64,000 bases of DNA from positions 3,988,201-4,052,200 of the forward strand of contig NC_135225.1 in assembly GCF_052324685.1 (NCBI RefSeq), in the 5' to 3' direction. The position numbers were made by a program, and so were the translations under genes. Position 1 is the first letter of the stretch. Each line of letters begins with the position of its first letter. The notes beneath the pieces were generated by a model that searched no databases, was not told the origin of the DNA, and worked only from the letters and a program-made list of their open reading frames with translations. Positions 12,110 through 25,929 of the stretch are shown piece after piece. Source of the DNA: Brachyhypopomus gauderio (Eukaryota; Chordata; Actinopteri; Gymnotiformes; Hypopomidae).

Positions 12110-13828
12110 TCCTCCCATCCAGTGACGCGCGATGGGAGGACTGTAGCGGTGTTTTCCCGTGCGCGTTATAGTACTTGTTCCTGGTAAGGCGATACAGTGC
12201 ACATCTGTGCTTCTCATTAGACACCAGTCTGAGCACGCTTCGAGGTTAATTATCATTTCCGCTATTGCGTTGATTTTCGGAGGAGCCTACAGCTGTCTGT
12301 TCATATTATCTTTATCTGGCTATGCACAAATAGGTCATGATATACAATAATAAAAAACTAGAAATGTGGTACTTGGAAATATATGCAGCTAATAGCAGTA
12401 ATGGGGAAAACATTTATATTGTGCACTAGCTTACACTGTAATATTTATATCACATTAATTCGAGTTGGTGGACGAAAACGGTCCAAAAATTACGCTCAGT
12501 AAACGAAAGCATCATTTACAAAGACTCCTTAAAGTCGCTTCTCTCTGACAGTTCACAGGTGCTTTGCTAATGATAGAAAGCGACGTGATTGAGGGAGAAC
12601 AGAAACTGTGGTTTCATCTGTGATGTGTGTGTTACGCTTGCACGAATAAAACATTTACAAATGTCCAAGTGATTTTAATTCACTGGAGCAATGAGGAAAA
12701 TGCAATATTTTAAATATAGCTTAATGTACACTGATGTTGTAATTAGCTGGTGACATATATTCTGCTTATCAGTCTCATGTACAATAACATAAGTAGTCTG
12801 TTTATTTGTGAAAGACAAGCAAGTTTTTTGCAGTTTTATACCAAGAGATTGTTATTGCTAGCATAGTTTGAAGCTTCAAGTAGCTGTTGTTGATAGCCAG
12901 CTAGCTATCAAATTACTTAGCATAAGTAGCAACTGAGAAATAATAGGATTCTATTAAAATTGCAAATACAGGTTAGAACGGTAGCTTTCGAACAGGCTAA
13001 CATGAAGACATGCTGTTATTAAAAGGTGTTTTCCTCTAACAATTAGGTTGAACCTTTAATTGTATACTTTATGCAGCTGAAGTGTACATTCACTTAGGCT
13101 AAAGTAATTACTCCTTCAAAGATTCCATGTCAACTAACTATGGGCTTAGCAAGTTGTGTAATATCTACTTGACACAATTTTTCAACAAATGTTTACAAAT
13201 TCATTGTGTTGGAAACATATTCTTTGCTTAGCAGTAAACGTAGCAGCAATATATTTTGCTTAGCAGTAAACTTAATATTAAAACCAGATATGAATGAAAA
13301 GTAATAAGCTGCATAAGGCGTATTAAGCTACAAAAGTATATTCATAAGCTTAGGGGCCCTAAAAGGGTTAAGCAGCATACTAGTGTGCACAGAGTAACAA
13401 AGAACAAGATGCTCCACAGGAAATTTTAACACCTGTGGTTTAAACCACAGAAGATGTCTTACTGGAAACATTGAAAGAATAAGATCAGCTGATCAGATAA
13501 TAAGAAGCTAAATGTCTTTTTATTTTAAAAGAAAAAAAAAGATTACTAAAAGGGCAGGCAGATAGGAGAAGAATCAGCATGTAAGCTTGCAATTTAGCAG
13601 TTATGATCAGATCTCCGATCTATCTCTACCTCTTAGGGTGGGGAGCATACACATGTGTTGTATGTGTGGGATCTCCTGAGATATCTCAGTACAAATAAAA
13701 GCTTTTTTTGTTTGTAGTAGATTGGACTGTTGTTTCTACTTATTTCCATCTGCATCAACGAATACGCTGCGCTGAGGTACTGGAGAGAGACGCGCAACAA
13801 TTACTTCACTTTTAATTCAAATTCCAGT
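12110..13828. other. Gene-free stretch between genes B and C
   Basis: AT-rich, no open exon found. A short direct duplication (TTTGCTTAGCAGTAAAC, about 13214-13272) is present. The missing last exon of gene C was looked for here and not found. Confidence 0.4.
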
Positions 13829-14095
13829 TAGTCAAAAGTTTACACTTACGAAGTTGACAACTCAATAGCTTGGAAAATTCCACAAAGTGATGTCATGCCT
13901 TTAGAAACTTTTAATAGACATAATTTGAGTTAATTGGAGGTGTAACTGTGGTAGTGTTTTGAGGCCTACCTCCCAGGCATACATGCCTTAACATCATAGG
14001 GAAAAAAATTAAGTTCTGCCAAGACACCAGAAAAAGAATTGTGGCTCTCCACAAGTCTGGTACATTATTGAGAGCAATTTCCTTCTAGTTATGAA
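13829..14095 (+). pseudogene. Sleeping-Beauty-like Tc1 5' remnant
   Basis: The sequence GTCAAAAGTTTACACTTACG resembles the end of salmonid-type Tc1 elements. It is followed by a leader and a decayed N-terminus of the transposase (AAGACACCAGAAAAAGAATTG...CACAAGTCTGG) to about 14085. The start codon is ATAGGG rather than ATGGG. The rest of the transposase is absent. Confidence 0.6.
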
Positions 14096-14859
14096 AGAAA
14101 AGCTAAAATAAATCACAGGGCCCCTCTCCTTTGCAAACACTGTGTGTGTCAACTGAGACATGCAGGAGTACTCCTGAAAAATAAATAACTTTGGTTCTTG
14201 TATTTCTCTCTGTCTCCTAGCTGTTTATTTTTCCCACAAGACAACACCAAGCTAAGATCAAACATGACAATTCAAACAACAACGAACACACCAGGTTGAA
14301 GAAGCAAAAGGAACGGTCCAAGCTGGGGTGAAGAAACAAAGACCAGCGATGTAGGACAAGGGGCTATAAGTACAGTATAAAGGCAAAAGACACAGAAAAC
14401 TAGCGAGGGGTGGAAAACGAAACCAAGGGACGAGACGAGCAAAACCAAAACAACAAAGTGCCTGAAGCGGAAACCACGGCGTGATCCAGATTAAGAGGAG
14501 CCTACCTTCCGCTAGCCTGTATCACCTGTCTCTTCCTCTCTCTTGCTCATGAAGCACATGTCACATTACACATGAAAAAACGATCATACCATTTTTATTA
14601 TTATCTTCAGATGTTTTTCTGGGACCACACAGCGTCACTGGTTCCAGAGTTAAGATAAGCCTTCTTTGCTTTTGGTACCAATAGCAACAGTCATGCAGGT
14701 TCTACAGGTAAAGAATTTAATCTTGGGGACCATTATTCTAATAGATGGCTACTCTGGGGGTACTACCTCTTTACTCGTTACAGTGTCCCAATGGGTTGTA
14801 AACAACAACATATGCAGCAGTATATGTTTAATTACTTAATAGTAAAGATTAAACAATGG
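14096..14859. other. Gene-free stretch
   Basis: No coding sequence recognised. Purine-rich stretches (14280-14480) look like old repeat sequence but I cannot assign a family. Confidence 0.35.
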
Positions 14860-15735
14860 TTAACAATATCGCATTGAATTTAAAGTTCTCCTGTTAACCT
14901 ATAAGGCGTTAAATGGTCTTGCCCCACAATATCTGAGTGAACTCATTGATTACTACAACCCATCTCGCCCTTTGTGCTCCCAAAATGCTGGATTTCTCCT
15001 AGTTCCAAAAATTTGTAAGACTACTGCCAGAGGCAGAGCTTTCTCCTTTAAAGCCCCCCAACTATGGAATAGCCTTCCAGCTCCAATCCGAGATTCTGAC
15101 ACAGTTACAATCTTTAAACCTAGACTTAAGACTCACCTATTTAATCAAGCCTTCAGCTAAAATTCCCCTTGTAAGGTGTAGGGGCTTGGGGGACCCCAGA
15201 CGTTGAGATTTCTGGGGATCTGAGATGTTGATGTTGTCGTCCAGCTGTGTCATGGCATCACTCTATTTGTGACAATGACTTGACTGGAAAGCAATGTCTC
15301 AGTGAGCCCTCATGCCTGTGGTCACCTCTGAACCCCTCCCTTTAGTTATGCTGCTATAGATTAGCCTGCCGGAGCCACATGCTCATCACTGGCACGTGAG
15401 CTATGTACATTTAAATCAATGGTGGTTTAAATTCATGTCCACTCAGTCTGTATTTCTATCTTCTTGCATGCCTCCACCCAAGACGATTGGATACAGGCAC
15501 CTGCAGGCACCTGGGGGATGGTCTGGTTTGCTGGTGGATGGGTTCCCTTTTGAGTCTTGGTCCTCCCGAGGTTTCTCCCTAATCCCCACCCTATAGGGAG
15601 TTTTTCCTTGCCACTGTCGCCTTTGGCTTGCTCATTAGGGATCTGGACCCATACGATTGTAAAGCTGCTTTGTGACAACGTGTGTTGTGAAAAGCGCTAT
15701 ATAAATAAATTTGACTTTGACTTTGATGTCTTTAT
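14860..15735 (+). mobile_element. LINE 3' end (L2/Rex-type), ORF tail plus 3' UTR
   Basis: The frame from 14873 to 15160 encodes the C-terminal tail of a LINE reverse-transcriptase protein: LTYKALNGLAPQYLSELI, RGRAFSFKAPQLWNSLP, then FKPRLKTHLFNQAFS and a stop. A 3' UTR follows with the segment GGGAGTTTTTCCTTGCCACTGTCGCC and ends in a short TTTGACTTTGACTTTGA repeat typical of L2-like tails. The same 3' UTR recurs at about 26530-26765. It is truncated at the 5' side. Confidence 0.75.
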
Positions 15736-16556
15736 GTTAATATGATGTCACTTATTGTAACGCGGTGGTACCAACGAGGACACACCGCGAGTAAAAAACT
15801 GAGTGAGAGGTGGACCCAAGTGCCGGCTCATGCCGACAGAAAGATCGTCAGTGTGAGAGAGAGACACGAGCACATAGGAGAAAATAAACACAAAATAAAG
15901 GTAAAATGGACAGGAAGAAAACAGTAGGGGAAAACTTGAGGATGGCTAGAGAGCAGCGCAGGAGATAGAGACTCGAATAAGTGAAAGATAAGCGAGAGAG
16001 AGAAAGGTGGCGAGACACCTTGCAAACAAACGCAACCAGTAGTAAAGGCAGGGAAAGGGCTGAAAGCGAGATGGCATGACCAGAACGATTCAGCAGTGAT
16101 TCGTCTTCGTTGCCACAAGCTTCCTTAAGAAGCCTAAAAAACAGCTGAGACGAATCACTGCTGATTACGCTGATTAAGTCTGAGACTGACTCGGGTGCCT
16201 CTTGCGGAGGTAGAAGGCGTGGCATCCGAGCCCGCCCTGACACTTATTGTTTCAGTGCTGGGATCTTTTCATTGTTTGATAAATATGATTTTAAAAAATA
16301 TTTGTTAGCTCAAGTGTGCTGTATATTCTTGTCCTCTGAGACATGGATTCTTATGAAATTCAGGTATATTCATGCAACATCATTCCATTTATAATAAAAC
16401 TATTTAGAGGAATGATGTCTAAATTTACCATGTAGCTCAGCATAAATAGCAGTGTTTCAGGTAAAACCATAGCACAAAGTATTAAACAGAAAGAGCTCAA
16501 GAGTGATTGTATAAAATATAGTTGTAGTATTAGGACATGTTTTGACATAATATTAT
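15736..16556. other. Unassigned sequence, possibly a repeat
   Basis: The stretch 15755-16240 runs from an AACGCGGTGGTACC motif to GGCATCCGAGCCCGCCCTGAC and has a GC content and purine bias unlike its flanks. It may be a non-autonomous element. No terminal repeats could be confirmed. Confidence 0.3.
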
Positions 16557-16830
16557 GGGGCAGTCATGGCCTGGTGGTAGGGAACTGATCTTGTGACCGG
16601 AGGGTCGTGGGTTCGATTCCCAGACCTGAGGCCATGATTGAGGTGCCCTTGAGCAAGGCACCTAACCCCAACTGCTCCCCGGGTGCCGGGCTAGGGCTGC
16701 TCACCGCTCTGGGCATGTGTGATCCACAGCCCCCTAGTAATCACTAGTGTGTGTGTGTGTTCTAACTGCACAGATGAGTTAAAAGCGGAGGACAAATTTC
16801 GATTGCGGTGTAAAAATCACAATTGACAAA
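16557..16830 (+). mobile_element. tRNA-derived SINE
   Basis: An A-box-like TGGCCTGGTGGTAGG and a B box GGGTTCGATTCCCAGAC are spaced as in a tRNA promoter. They are followed by a conserved body (GGTGCCCTTGAGCAAGGCACCTAACCCC) found in fish SINEs. The tRNA part lacks a proper acceptor stem, so it is not a tRNA gene. Confidence 0.75.
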
Positions 16831-19415
16831 ATATGGCACATTTACATTTACATGATAGTTCCTATGTATTTAGACGTGCCATTTTTGTATGATTATCATC
16901 ACATTTCTGCTTCCATTCAACCTTTAATGGGCAGTGCACAGTGCATAAAGATAACCTCCATATTTATAGGTTTTTTGTGTGCTGCACCCTAACCGCACTT
17001 TAGATGGTTGGATTATGATAAACAACATTATATTGCATATTGTAATGTATCGTCCCGCCCTGCTGTCAATCACGTCCATTTAGTTCCCCTCAGTGTTTTC
17101 CACTCCAAGTGTGTTCTGATTCTGTGTACATGTCCCAGTATAACTCCTCGTTTCTATCATATGTTTCACCTGTCTCTTGTTTTAGCCCTCATTTGTCTGC
17201 ATATTCATCTCTGCTGGTCTTTGTTTGCAGATTAACACCAGTATTGGCCTTTGTGCCTGGTGTACCTGCCTTTCCTTCGCCTGACGTCTCCTTCCCGTAT
17301 TTTCCTCAGAGTATCCTGTGTCGTGGTAAATGGTTCATGTTGCTCTTTACATTTTATTCCAGCAAACACGTCAAAATGGCTTGAATTTCTTTCTGGGGTT
17401 GAATTGACACCCAGGCCAAAAGGCATTTTACTCATATGAAAACTGGGCTCATTACCGTTCTAATTCAAACTGACATTTATTGGAGGCAATGTGTTTTATT
17501 AAATAACAGCCATTGTTTTCATTTTACAGTTTATTCAATAATGCAGCAAGCAATAGGAAGTAAGTAAATGTACAGGCTATAGTTTGCTAATTTTATGTAA
17601 CTTAGTTCATCTACAAATGTATTTTAATAACATTATGATACAGTAACATTTTTTAAATAGCCAGTAGTCATTGACTGTCCCAGATTTAGCATTCCTATTA
17701 ATGTCATTTTAGGAGAAAAAAAAGTGCCCATCTAAGATCTGCTGTGTTCAATACACATCATGTGTATTAAGTCATTTAACATTTTGCTTTGTCCGTTATC
17801 AAAACAGTCTTTAGTTATTTAGTATTTACTGTAGGTCAGCAAATTGAGAATGGCTCCATTGGTGGAAATCTGGGTTTGAGGGAATGATAAGTGTTACATG
17901 TTATAATAGCAGATGTGATAACAAAAGGCACTTTCACATTAGCTGTCCAGTTACAAAAATATGACCACTGTGATTGTACCTGGACCCCAATGGTTGCCAC
18001 ATGTGAATGTATTACTGCTTAATTAATAATAGTAATTATTTATGTGTGCTGTACCTTATGGTTCTTTTGTGTGTTATAATACTCTGAGGTGGTTTTGCTG
18101 TGGTCTGTTTTTTACTGACAGTTGTGTATCATTTTACTATGAATCGGAATACTCTACAATACTTTAAATGAGAATACTGGAATTTAGCTGTCAATAATGC
18201 TTATAACTGTTGTTAGCAAGTCACTTGAAGGGCAACAGCAGTTACAGCCACAGTCAGGGTGAAGTGACCCGCCTTGTCATAGATGCTCTAAACCACATGT
18301 TTCAAAACCTCTGACATTATTCTTGTAACTTTTGATTTTGCAAGGGAAGATTAATTATGCGTCATACATAGCATGAAGATTAAAACAGAGCACGCATTAT
18401 TCATGACAGACTCTGCTTAGCTGTGTGGGAGAAGACCATAGAAACAAGAGAAAGGAATGTTGGCCAGACAGTTGGTGTTTGCCGGTGCGGGGATCTCAGT
18501 GAAGAGAGGATGCTGTGTACTTCTGGTATTCCTGGACTGCTGTTTTATATTAGAGAACTTTTGGAGAATTACTTGTCTTTCTCTCCCCCGGATCATTCCA
18601 CGAAAATACAGTATAGCTGAGAGGTGCCTCTTACTGTGAATGGGGGTAACAGAGCAAGGATGTCAGGAATAAGGCCAATTATTTTTAACAATAGCTTTGA
18701 CAAAAATGACTGTAGTTGCGGCAACATTGTATTTATTAGTCCTGAGGGGCAGTTGCTGGAAACGTGACTGGAAAATCCAGACTGCTGGGTAGAACCACCC
18801 CCCTCCAAACCCCCTTCCACAACACTTCCCGGCTTTGACAAAAAGCTTGATAAGAGAGGGAGAGAAAGAACGAGAGAGGGAGAACTCTTTCTTCTAATGC
18901 TTGAAATTAGTGACTTATTTCAGATAGGCACAACATTTTTACCTTCACCACAATAGCTAAAGTTAGATACAAAGTTAGCTACCTTTCAGGGGATTTATGC
19001 CACTGTCTCAGAAATCCCCTAGTAAAAAGGCAATACTGACCACATCGCTACTTTGTGAAATACCTGTGAACTTAGAAATTCTTAGTTACTAAGAATTTTG
19101 TTTTAAACTACAAGTTGTGCACACTATTCAACTATTCTCATCACAGTTTAACATAAATAAGACTAAGCAATCTGATTTCGTACTCGGAGTCTACATGAAC
19201 AAACTGCGTCCTATACAGTACTGATAGTGATACTGTCCCAGTCCGCCCCTGACTCCTCCCTTGGGCTGTCCTGTGTGTAGTATGTGTGGACGTTTGTCTT
19301 TGTGTTTGGAGCCTGCATGTTGGTCCGTGTGTTACTCGTTGCCCTTGTCACAGTATCCTGCCTGTCTCATGTAAATGATTGGGTGGGTATGAATTTAACG
19401 GGATCTCACTCTCAC
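16831..19415. other. Gene-free stretch downstream of the last exon found for gene C
   Basis: No exon recognised. Pyrimidine-rich repeat-like sequence lies at 17045-17330. The terminal coding exon of gene C should lie on the minus strand somewhere below 19416 but was not identified. Confidence 0.35.
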
Positions 19416-22400
19416 CTGATGTCTGGATAGTCATCAATCAATGGCTGCAGGTTGTCCTTTATTTCACGTTTATTTTTGTGTCCAATGATTTTGCTCAGGT
19501 GGTCTCCTGCTGGGTACAGCCAGTGTTCAGCAGAATTCTATGGAAAACAGATTGCAGCAAAACAGAAGATTGACAGGTCAAGGTTGAGTTATGTCAATTT
19601 TATTTTGTCTTTTGGCAATAATAAACATGCAAAACAACCATCAGCAGTGCTCTGGATGATAACTGCACTATCCAGCTGGTTATCTTTCTATTAAATGTAA
19701 TAATAGTGAAAATAGTCAAAGAAGGAAGTTGATATATGGAAGTAATGTGTTTGAAAGTGAAGAGGTTTTTTAACAAATAAATAAAAAGTCAACTACTCAA
19801 AAGTCAGGACTATTCAGGATTTTTAGGGAACTGGTCAACCTACAGTGGACTTCCTGATTCTGACCTTACTCAAACAAGCATGTGCGTGCGTGCTCCCAGC
19901 ATAGCTCCAGGGAGGGCAGGGGAAAAGTTCACAATTTATTAGAGACAAACTTCTGTTAAAAGAAACTGTCAAAACTACTTTATACTCTTATTTTTAGAAA
20001 TGTTGGGGCTCAATTTAGGGGTGCTTGTGCACTCCTATAAAGGGGCCAGACAGGCCTACGCTAAGAGTGAAGATGAACACCAAAGGGAGGCAGGACAGCA
20101 AAAGCCAAAAGCACAGTGATGCACGGATTGCCAACGTAGCATGTACACAGGAAATTATGTCACAGAGGAGTGGGTGTGGCTTTAAAAACAGTTTGGACTT
20201 GGGGTCAAGACACAGAATGTCTGGTCCCATATGTCTATAATGAGAGGCTTCCTCTTCAGGAGGAAGAGTGTAGCTTTAGACTTGTAAGGGTAAATATTCA
20301 TGGAGTGTGATGAAGGAGCATAGTAGGAAATCAAACAGAAATGAAACTCTAGTCTCATAAACACATCTCCAGCAGAACCAGCCGAACTTTAGACTCACTC
20401 AGAACTAAGACCTGGGCAATTTGGAGCATGTAGATAATCTTTGCATGGCCAAAGTTTCATGTACTATATTACTATGTGTAGTCAAAAATAAGTATGTATT
20501 ATTCTAACAAATATATAAATGAGCTCATTAATGTTATTGATGATGATTCTGTGCTGTGTATGTCCAAAATGGAATAACTTTTTCACAAAGTAGTCACTGC
20601 GCTGTCAGAGTTCATACACTAAAACCTATTGATATTAAATATAAAGTCTATAAAATCAAATCCACTGCATCACTTGTATATTAGGAGATGGTAGTAGTGC
20701 AGTGGTTTATATTTCAGGATGTATTCTCCCCAAAGGAGTGTATATCCAACTAGACAAAGTTTGTGAACAAACTTCATGTTGGCTTGGCAAAGCCAGGCAA
20801 AGGCAGGGTGCACCATGTACAGGTCTCCAGTCCACCACACGTCCAACACACACTCACACAGTCACACCTACAAACAAGCTAGTGACCAGTTAACCTAACA
20901 CATGCCTTTGGACTGTGGGAGGAAACTGGAGCACCTAGGGAAAACCCACACACAAAACAGCCTGGAACAGGAATTGAATGCAGACCACCTTGCTGTGAGG
21001 TGACACAACTAACCACCACACAACATGCTGTCAAAATGTTACACGGACACTTAAAAGAATGTTGAAATCAGCTAAAAATTATTGGCTGTTTGGATGTTTC
21101 ATGCTTGATGACCTGCTAATCATTGTGAAATGATAGTGAAGGCTGTTTAAAGGTTAACTCTGTTGAATGAGGTTAAATCCTGCTGAAACGTAAACATGAA
21201 ATAATGTTGAAGTGCTGAACTAGGCTAATTTTCAGCTGTAAACATAATAACAGGCGGTTTGCCTGTTATGGTTGATAACCTCATCAATTATGAGGAATGA
21301 TGTTAAATGCTGTTGGGTAGTTGTTGAAGGCTATTAGGATTACTGTGTAGTTCCTGTTAAAAGCTTATTTAGATGTGATAGTTGTTGTTGAGGGGGTATT
21401 TACCTGTGGGGGCAACACTTGGCAATACTCAAATTATAATTAAAAAATATTGCTAAACCAATGAGCTACAAATAATCCGTGTAATATCTTTGTAATCAGC
21501 TACTAAGGTGTCCCTTGTTATGACAGCTACGTTTTAGAGTGAATACCTTTACAATCCTTTCATTTTGACTGTGCATAAAAAACATTTTTGTGAAAATACT
21601 GAATTATAAGCCTTTGCATTCTGAACGAACCATTCATCTTATAAATCATAAGACAGAAGAAGATTGTGGTTGGAAGTGGATAATGTACCATTTCCTGGAA
21701 GAGTTCGTTGAGTTTGTCCCACTGCTCTCTTATTTTGGTGGCTGCTCTTTCGTGCTTCCTGTTTTTGCAGGTGTAGTTATTCTTCATCAACTGAGATACA
21801 TAATCTCTTGCCACAGAGTAATGTATGTCACTCACAAACGCCTGATGATCAACACATAAAAGACAGAAACAGGTCAGTGGACAAAGAAAGTGAAGGAACT
21901 GTGACCTAAAAAGTGAGAAGAGAAACAGATGAAGGAAATTTTCCTTTCAGCCGATCAAAACAAAATCATAAAATTTTAACAACAAAAAAATTACAGAAAT
22001 GCATGTTTGATAAAACTGATAAAACACTAAAAATAACATGTGGAGTGTTATATAACTTATTTTTCAATTCCGTAGGTAACAAAGTAGGTGACAAAATTAA
22101 GTATTGATGTTAAAAGATGCATGTGACTTCTGCATGTGCAATTTTGTGTTGTCATGTGAGTGCCATTATGACAATCTGGTCATCTGAAACATGCCATAAC
22201 CTCTTCCTTTTTACATTATACAGTGCATCGTGAACATATTCACCCCCTTGGCATTTTTCATGTTTTACTACCCCACAACTTAGAATTATAATGGATTATT
22301 TGAGGGTTTGCATCATTTCATTTACAAAACATGCCTACAACTTTGAACATTTGAAACTTGAACACTTCAGCGTGCTATTCAACCCCGCTCCACCACACAA

Positions 22401-25400
22401 AGTTAGCAATTACAGCAATTCCACCTCCTTCAAGATTCTGCCGACAAACAGCAATATTCAAGTCCGACCACAGATACTCAAGGTATCTGATAAAGGTCAG
22501 GGCTTTAACTAGGCCATTCCAGTAGATTTACACATTTCCCTTAAACCATTCGAGCATTGCTTTAGCAGAATGGTTTGGGCCATTGTCTTGTTGGAAGGCG
22601 AACCTCCATCAGCCTCAAATCACTGACAGACCGAAACTCATTGCTCAAGAATATCCATGTATTTGGCACCATTCATCTTCCACGTGATCTGGATCGGTTT
22701 CCCAGTTCCTGCTGCTGAAAACATCCCCATCACATGTTGCTGCCACCACCATGTTTCACTGTGGGGATGGTGAGGGTGATGAAATATGTTGGTTTTACAC
22801 CAGCGTTTTCCTTGGTGGAAGAAAAGTTCGATTTTGGTCTTATCTTACCACAGCACCCTCCTCGATATATTTAGGGAGTCTCCCACATGCCTATTGGCAA
22901 ACTAAAAACGAGCCTCCTTATTTGTGCCTGTAAATAAAGGCTTTTTTCTGGACACTTTTTTCTGGAAGGCTCTGATTAATGACCTCGCCTGGTCTGAGAG
23001 TTTTGGTAGGCGGCCCTCTCTTGACAAGTTTGTTGTGGTACCAATGTTCTTTCCATTTGATCTTAACACTTTTTAACAAAACTATAATTGTTTTGCTACA
23101 CGTAACCCTAGAGCTGATTTTTGCTTAGCAAAACTGCTGATTTTAAATGTGTAGTGGAAATTCAGGTAGCACGTCAGGTTGTCGAGTTATGTATGGTGAC
23201 CTATTACATATCTGCATAGTTCAATGCTCGAATATTTGTACTAATATGTACATGTATGTGACAAATGACATGAATGTAACAAAGAAGCGTTCACTACAAG
23301 AAAGAAAGCCCAGAAAAAAAAAAAAATGAAGATTAAGATATAGCATCATGTCACGTGAAGTCACATAATGATCCAAAAATTCAAAAATGTTTGACACATT
23401 TGGAGAACAGTGGAGAAAGTGCATATTCAGTGACATTCTAGCACCCAGATGCTCACAGGCGGTCAACACGTGTTCAACATGCTTAGCATAGTTTTCAGAT
23501 CTGTGACGTCCCAATGAATTCTGATTAACCAACACTGCTAACCGCACTGGCGTGTTCAGGAACCTGATCTTTTTGGTCTCAGGGCTGTTGTTTGGTTAGT
23601 GGTGCCTCTTTCTTAATGGTGTTGCAACCACTGGGGCCTTTCAGGAGAGGTGTGTATATACTGACATATCATGTGACACTTAGATTGCACAGAGATGGAC
23701 TTCATTCCCCTAGCAAGTGACTTCTAAAGGTAATTGGTTGCAACAGAACTTTTTAGGGGCTTCATAGCAAAGGGGGTGAATACATCCTAATTTTTGTTTT
23801 TTTAATATACATTATTCTCATTTCGTTTCACAAACTTAGACTATTTTTTGCAGATGCATCACATAAAATTCAGATTAAAAAAACAACAAAAACATTTAAA
23901 TGCCGGTTGTAACACAATGGGTGAAAAGCCAAGGGGGGTGAATACTTTTGCAAAGCACTCTATAGAGAATTGAGTAATGTTTGTGCAACTTAATGACCGC
24001 TGCTAAGTGTGCGTGTGTGAAGGTGCGAGGAAGGGGAAGCAGAGAGGTGAAAACAGAACATTTATTCCCTCGAGACAAACACAAAGACAGACAATGGAGG
24101 GTAAAACACCAAGGTTTAAATACACTTACGTTAATGAGCGAACAAGACAAACAGGATGAAACGGGGTACCAGGGGAAGTGTCAACAGCAACAACAGCACA
24201 ACACTGACAGACACGCAACAACCACATGCAAGCAGTGGACCGTACCATGAAGCCTATATGGGGTGGGGGTGGGCGGGGGTGCCGTACCGTTACAGTACCC
24301 CCCCCCCCCCCAAATTGTGGGGCTCCCGACATGCCCCTTAAGGTCACAGCTCACCCTAGGCTCATTGTCCGGCACAGGGAGGGGCCTGTGCAGTCCAGGG
24401 GCCATAAGGAGAGCGTAGGGCTGTCGCGGTGTAAGAATTTCCACTGCGGTAAATTAACAGGGCTCCACACCGCGATATGCGGTATTATCGCCATTTTTGT
24501 TGTTTTCACAAACATATCCTGATTTAAGTGCTATTATAAACACGTTTTTATTGCAGTTGTTATTAAGAATATTATATTTTTATAACAAAGCCGACACAGT
24601 TGTAGGACAAATTAAACAGTCCTTATTGTTAAATGCAGAGCACGTAAGGCTAATGACGTGCAATAAGAACGCTCCTTTACTCTTTCATGGAAACAAAGTC
24701 CAGCTTATAGCCTACGATTGATCTGCGCTGTGCAAAGAAGGCAAAAAAACTTGAGCACATGAGATCAGAATTCGTTTAAAAAAAAGAAGGAAAACGAAAC
24801 CCTTCCTTTAGTAATAAAGTCTAGGTTTAGTCCGGCGTTATCATGTCCTTGTTACGTGCTAGGAAACCAACATGTTCACCTTATGTGGTTTCAGAGAGGA
24901 TCTAAGTGGGGTAACAATGTTTCCGGCAGCACTAAAAACTCTCTCTGGTGGTGTGGGCGTTGCACAAATACACATGTACTTGCGGGACACTTTAGAAAGC
25001 AGAGGAAATCTAACCTGGTTGTCGCGCCACCAGGCGATGGGATCTGCGTTAGGGCTCGTGCAGGTAGCTCGAGCTCGGCATGTGCGCGAGCTCTCTTAGT
25101 TTCCCCGTTTCACAACAACCTTTCGCGCACAGATTTTGCATATTGCCTCGTCTAAATTGTCCGGCTCTCTCTTTTCATTCGGTTGAAAGCCGAAATGCTC
25201 CCAAACTGGCGGTCACATTTGGTTTTGCGACCAGAGTAGCCGCAATTGTTTCCATAAAAAGGCCACTCAGAAGCAACGGATACGAAAGTTTTTAAATAGT
25301 AATTAACATCCACCACACACGCAGCGAAGCGGCTTACGTGTAAAACAAGAAGAACCTTGTGGAAAAAAAGAAAACACGAACATCGCGGTGTGACGGTTGC

Positions 25401-25880
25401 TTGGAATTCCCTGCGGTTGGCAGGTGAATATCGCGGTATTACAATATTGCGGTTATTGCGACAGCCCTAGGAGAGCGCCTTACATCTGGTACGATTAACA
25501 GTCAAAAGACCGTGTGCCATGTGCCACAGATGTGGCAGCAGTCAGTGGTGGCATGTTTGGGGATGCTGCCCGGGGGACAGACACAATGGCAGTCAGTGGC
25601 AGCAGGCCTAGGGGTGCAGCGGACACACATCCAGTACCTGCACATATAACGGTCTCTCCTGTCTTGGTGCCGCAGCAAACAATCAAGCCAGTGTTAACCA
25701 ATCAGCCCCAGAACGCTGGGAAAAACACGCCGGTGCTCCCTTGATGGCTCCGGGTAGCATGGAAGATCCCTGTCTGGGAACCCCCCAAAATCCAGGGGGC
25801 ATTCATCCTGGCATGGCCAGGAATCCCTGGAGTTTTATTTTTACTCTCCCCCGTTCTCTGTGTTCACACACACACACACA

Positions 25881-25929
<49 letters not shown>

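Noticed and set aside
16557..16640. tRNA gene
   Set aside because: A and B boxes are present but no acceptor stem forms, and a SINE body follows directly.
18593..18841. Minus-strand ORF with LLLKIIGLIPDILALLPP as last exon of gene C
   Set aside because: Superficial resemblance only; it does not align with the family C-terminus and lacks a matching acceptor and phase.
24856..25295. Overlapping plus-strand ORFs of 71-99 codons
   Set aside because: All lie inside the non-autonomous hAT-type element and show no transposase motif.
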